A stretch of DNA of 64,000 nucleotides from Nanobdellota archaeon. Its GTDB lineage: Archaea; Nanobdellota; Nanobdellia; Woesearchaeales; UBA9642. Below are positions 60,891-64,000 of the stretch, piece after piece. Every line of letters begins with the position of its first letter. Position 1 is the stretch's first letter. The notes beneath the pieces were generated by a model. That model was not told the origin of the DNA. It saw only the letters and a list, made by a program, of their open reading frames with translations, and searched no databases. Position numbers and translations under genes: made by a program. The stretch covers positions 56,972-120,971 of the forward strand of contig JAKAKR010000004.1 in the NCBI GenBank assembly GCA_021813435.1. Reading direction: 5' to 3'.

Positions 60891-62150
60891 TTACAGGATA
60901 TGCGATCCTGCAGAAACAGTGGTCTGTACGCTCTGCAAGCTGTCTTTGGGGTAGAGCAATGTGATTCTTGTTCCTGCGGATTTCTCGCTTTTGACGTAGA
61001 GTTCGATGTGGTTGAGTTTTGCAAAACGATAGGCGAGCGAGAGCCCGAGTCCAATTCCATCATACTTGCGGGAATACCCTGCTGATTCCTGGATAAATGG
61101 GTCAAAGATGCGGCGGATGATCTCAGGAGCGATCCCGATCCCATTATCGGCGAACGTGATCTGGTATGAATCCTGGCGCTCATCCAGCGTGATATGGATT
61201 GTTCCCTCAATAGTGTACTTGATTGCATTATCAATCAGATGTTCAAAGAGTTTTTCCACTGAATAGCGATCGCCTTCGACCTTAGGGTCACTTGTTGATT
61301 CATAGCGCATCTGCAGGTGTTTACGGGTGATTTCACCATCAAAACGGGAGAGTGTTGATTGCAAGAGTGTCGAGAGATGGAAAGTATCATGCGTCGGCAT
61401 ATATTCTCCTGAGATAATCTGCGCATAATTGATGATAGTGTCAATAGTCCGCGCAAGGCGCGCACTTCCGGTCTGGATGGGGTTGATGATTTGTTCAAAT
61501 GTTTCCAGAGAGCCGGCGTACTCTTCGCTTATTTTTTCCCTGAGGAATTCTGCGTAATTGATGATGTTATTGACTGGCGTTCTGATCTCGTGCGAAATCA
61601 TGGCAAAGAATTTATCGACAATACCCGTGCGCGCAGCAATGGTCCTGTCCTTCTCTTTTGATTCGGTGATGAGCTGCTGCATCCGCGCAGTCAGGTTGCG
61701 GACATTATATTTTGCCTGCAAACTGCTCTTTCTTCGCGCAAGCAATAATTCAGCGGAGAGCATGATTTCAGATGCACTCACGGGTTTTTCACGATACCAA
61801 TCCACCTCCTTGCTGTGAGAATTGAGTTGCGTGAGAATATGATCAAGATTTCCGCTATAGAGCAGCATGACTGCAGGAGGATCAATGGCCGGATCTGCAT
61901 GGTATCGTTTGAGCATTTGCTTGACAAATCCTATCCCGTCAGGAGGGATATCTGCATCCACAATGCAAAGATCATGCAATTCCCCCTGCGCATATTGCTG
62001 CTCCATCAGTTCGAGTGCTGATGCCGTATTAGGGTAGGTTGAACAACGGAGTTCAGCAGATGCGCAGCGGAATCTCATCAGACGTTCTAATGATATATCT
62101 TCATTGGTAACAATAATTGCATTTATCTCAGGCATGGGATCAGCACTCAA
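60891..62150 (-). CDS. Sensor histidine kinase with N-terminal receiver domain
   Basis: 419 residues. The first 120 are a receiver-like domain (CIVDADIPPDG with acceptor Asp; REKPVSASE with the conserved Lys). A short coiled coil leads to a HisKA domain (FFAMISHEIRTPVNNIINYA, His near 185) and a HATPase_c domain (LIDNAIKYT; ADNGIGI; DGIGLGLSLA). No transmembrane helix, so it is cytosolic. No separate response regulator is nearby. ATG 62135 is an alternative start. Two-component proteins are uncommon in small-genome archaea and are usually bacterial imports. Confidence 0.92.
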   Translation of the reverse strand: MSADPMPEINAIIVTNEDISLERLMRFRCASAELRCSTYPNTASALELMEQQYAQGELHDLCIVDADIPPDGIGFVKQMLKRYHADPAIDPPAVMLLYSGNLDHILTQLNSHSKEVDWYREKPVSASEIMLSAELLLARRKSSLQAKYNVRNLTARMQQLITESKEKDRTIAARTGIVDKFFAMISHEIRTPVNNIINYAEFLREKISEEYAGSLETFEQIINPIQTGSARLARTIDTIINYAQIISGEYMPTHDTFHLSTLLQSTLSRFDGEITRKHLQMRYESTSDPKVEGDRYSVEKLFEHLIDNAIKYTIEGTIHITLDERQDSYQITFADNGIGIAPEIIRRIFDPFIQESAGYSRKYDGIGLGLSLAYRFAKLNHIELYVKSEKSAGTRITLLYPKDSLQSVQTTVSAGSHIL

Positions 62151-62267
62151 CCGGAATTATTCCTGAATATGACCAGTATAATAAAAGAAACTCCAATATA
62201 ATTATGGTCTATACAACATAGAGAGTATATATCCGGAATTTAAAAATAACTCTGCAACCACCAAGTC

Positions 62268-62912
62268 TTATCTTGGCGATAAGTTATCAAGGTATGCCAG
62301 CAATTGGTAATGGTCGCTGATTACAGGAACAGTCGCAGGTATAGATGAATCAGCAGCATCAAGATAATTGATGAAATGACACTGCGCAGCTTTTGCGGCA
62401 AGATAATCGTTCACACTATCGCCGATATAGACGCAGTCTTGAGGATTCGTGACCTGTGTTTTCTCCATCAGGAGCAGCAAGGGTTCAGGATGCGGTTTTC
62501 TCTTGACAGAATCCTCACTGCAGATGATGGATTCTGAGAAAAGCGCAAGTGGCGGGATGGCTTTAAAGATCTTATCGACAAAATCGCGCGATGCCGCAGT
62601 GCAGATGCCAACTTTCAGATTCCGTAATTGCAGTGCATATACGGTCTTTATGAAATCGTTCTTCATAGAGATTATCGAGAGATGGTGCATAACATATTGC
62701 TGTTTTTCAGCGACAATCTCATCGATAACCCGCGGGTCAGAGCTCAATGCGCTGGCAGCATCCTCTGTTGCGCGACCCCTTTGCCATTCAAGAAAATCTG
62801 GTGGAACGGCAGTGCGTGTTTTTGAGAGTGCATATTTCCATGCGCCTTCATGAAGCAGGGAACTTTCAATGCTGGTGCCGTCCATATCGTAGATTACCAG
62901 TTTTAGTGTCAT
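62268..62912 (-). CDS. HAD-family phosphatase
   Basis: 214 residues of the beta-phosphoglucomutase/phosphoglycolate-type HAD fold: VIYDMDGTSIESS (nucleophile Asp, residue 9), CTAASRDF (motif II), KRKPHPEPLL (motif III Lys) and VYIGDSVNDYLAAKAAQ (motif IV). The cap domain lies between motifs I and II. Dephosphorylates a small sugar or organic phosphate; substrate unknown. Confidence 0.92.
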   Translation of the reverse strand: MTLKLVIYDMDGTSIESSLLHEGAWKYALSKTRTAVPPDFLEWQRGRATEDAASALSSDPRVIDEIVAEKQQYVMHHLSIISMKNDFIKTVYALQLRNLKVGICTAASRDFVDKIFKAIPPLALFSESIICSEDSVKRKPHPEPLLLLMEKTQVTNPQDCVYIGDSVNDYLAAKAAQCHFINYLDAADSSIPATVPVISDHYQLLAYLDNLSPR

Positions 62913-62998
62913 GTCATCCTCATCTTATACCTGTATCGTGTACATTTAAATACCTTTGTTATATATTATCAGTATTATATACACGTGCAGTTATCCTT

Positions 62999-63109
62999 AT
63001 GAACGGCGAACATATGGTTGACGGCGCTATTATCGGTGTTGTCGCAAGTCATTTCTTCTCAGAAAATCCTGCGGTTATTTCTGCGATAAGTGGAATAGGA
63101 GTTGTATAG
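62999..63109 (+). CDS. Possible 36-residue ORF
   Basis: ATG 62999 begins a 36-residue reading frame (MNGEHMVDGAIIGVVASHFF...) with AT-rich promoter-like sequence (TATTATATAC) upstream. It overlaps the 3' end of the minus-strand kinase-like gene. Weak support; listed because it has a plausible promoter and a small hydrophobic product. Confidence 0.2.
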   Translation: MNGEHMVDGAIIGVVASHFFSENPAVISAISGIGVV

Positions 63110-64000
63110 TGCAGGAGGGAAAGGTTATTACGGCATTGATGGATGATGTTTTGTTCACGATATTTGAGCGAGAGATATAGCGAGCGCAGGTTGTAATAGA
63201 GCAGGGCATACTCTAATGGTTCGTGGTCTTCATCTTTCAATTGCAGATGGGTTGCGGTGTACTCGCGAAAGTTTGGTGTATAGGAAATAACCTGGACAAA
63301 TTCCCGCAGCGGCATGGTCAATTGATGGATGCGGATATCATATACCTTTAAACTATTTGTCAGCGGATCAATCTTGGTATTGGTGGGCGAAGAATCAAGA
63401 AATGGGACAGTGCGGTTCTCAAGATAATATGCTAATGCGCGATCAATGGCGGGTTGCGGAATGGAAATAGCAAGCGATCCGGATATGCCACGCACTGTAG
63501 CTGCAAGCTTTAGCTTGATATCCTCTTTTTTGAAGAGCGTGTCAAAGGAAACCTGGGGGAAGTATTGTGTTGCGATGGTGCGATATTTTTCGAGAAGGTT
63601 CGGGACAAGTGCATAGTAGGTCTTGATCAGCGCGAGATGTTGCGTAATCTGCGCGTCCATAACAGTTCCTGCAGTCATCTTTTCTGCAAGCTTCATTCCT
63701 GGCGCATACTCCAAAATAAGCGTCCGTCCGACTGCAACCATTGCGCAGAGTCGCGCATCAGCGGCAAGATGATCATTAAGATATCTTGCAGTGAATTCAT
63801 AAAACTGTCCAAGATGGATATTTCTTCTCTTAAAATAGAGCCGCCCTTCACTCCAGATATCTTTCGTCTTCATGGCGCCAGTGCTTCTTCCTGAGATACT
63901 CGTGTCAACCAGATGAGGATCATTCATAATGGCGTTGACTACGCGTTCGAGTTTCTTACGGGCAGGACTCGAATACTCAAAGATATCCTTGACACATGCA
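63049..64000 (-). CDS. APH/choline-kinase-like phosphotransferase (5' partial)
   Basis: The frame is open to the right edge of the window: the in-frame codons before Met 63927 read ACVKDIFEYSSPARKKLERV without a stop, so the ATG in the ORF track is not a proven start. The protein shows a kinase-like hinge (TLILEYAPGMKL) and a catalytic-loop pattern FLDSSPTNTKIDPLTNSLKV, where D-x4-N spacing and the following YDI resemble the HxDxxxxN and IDF segments of aminoglycoside phosphotransferases. The His of the loop is Leu. Substrate unknown. Confidence 0.5.
   Translation of the reverse strand, partial: ACVKDIFEYSSPARKKLERVVNAIMNDPHLVDTSISGRSTGAMKTKDIWSEGRLYFKRRNIHLGQFYEFTARYLNDHLAADARLCAMVAVGRTLILEYAPGMKLAEKMTAGTVMDAQITQHLALIKTYYALVPNLLEKYRTIATQYFPQVSFDTLFKKEDIKLKLAATVRGISGSLAISIPQPAIDRALAYYLENRTVPFLDSSPTNTKIDPLTNSLKVYDIRIHQLTMPLREFVQVISYTPNFREYTATHLQLKDEDHEPLEYALLYYNLRSLYLSLKYREQNIIHQCRNNLSLLHYTTPIPLIAEITAGFSEKK

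Noticed and set aside
1-64000. CRISPR array, rRNA genes, integrase or complete IS element
   Set aside because: No regularly spaced repeat array, no rRNA signature and no transposase or integrase ORF was seen anywhere in the window.

Overview
The window is a gene-dense piece of an archaeal chromosome. Ribosomal protein uS2, ABCE1/RLI1, RadB, MBF1, NAC, Sec61-beta, translin, an archaeal-type UMP kinase, TrmB and Lrp regulators and an intron-containing tRNA-Arg all point to Archaea. Many genes have a TATA box about 25 bases before the ATG, the spacing expected of leaderless archaeal mRNAs; others carry GGAGG/GGTGA ribosome binding sites. Small conserved proteins of unknown function, a bacterial-type AspRS and a fermentative enzyme set (PPDK, phosphate acetyltransferase) suggest a DPANN-like lineage such as Woesearchaeota. 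That placement is inference, not proof.

Layout. 1-4.2 kb: PPDK (5' end off the window), VIT-type metal transporter, TM2 protein and MscL, with repeated palindromic operators. 4.2-7.5 kb: operon of a helical-barrel glycosidase-like protein, an MJ1255-type glycosyltransferase and an LPG-synthase-like membrane protein. 7.5-11.7 kb: tRNA-Arg, a 210-bp MITE-like insertion with target duplication, and an AT-richer accessory island (nucleoside phosphorylase, PRTase-like protein, PfkB-LOG fusion) that also contains tRNA-His and a structured leader. 11.7-31 kb: HisRS, two peptidases, nitroreductase, ValRS, a foldase fusion, three tandem paralogous membrane proteins, an MTH1-like Nudix enzyme, translin, MFS transporter and bacterial-type AspRS. 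31-50 kb: regulators (one TrmB gene broken by an in-frame stop), CYTH protein, UMP kinase, YbaK deacylase, ZIP transporter, ABCE1, Pta, a Nudix-like paralog pair, uS2, a DNPH1-like hydrolase and RadB. 50-56 kb: peroxiredoxin and a surface glycosylation cluster. 56-64 kb: MBF1, THUMP methyltransferase-like protein, MinD-like ATPase, two helical proteins, NAC/Sec61-beta, a histidine kinase, a HAD phosphatase and a partial APH-like kinase.

The strongest themes for follow-up are these. (1) A nucleoside salvage island whose parts would allow a nucleoside to be phosphorylated, stripped to base plus ribose-5-phosphate, and the base re-ribosylated. (2) Three short inverted-repeat elements, two with clear target duplications, each lying directly beside a core promoter. 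(3) Paired palindromic operators before the VIT and TM2 genes and before a small two-gene regulator cassette. (4) A PpiC-thioredoxin foldase fusion. Two tRNAs, Sec61-beta and several short ORFs are missing from the supplied ORF track. The track start codon is wrong for many genes; corrected starts are given with reasons.
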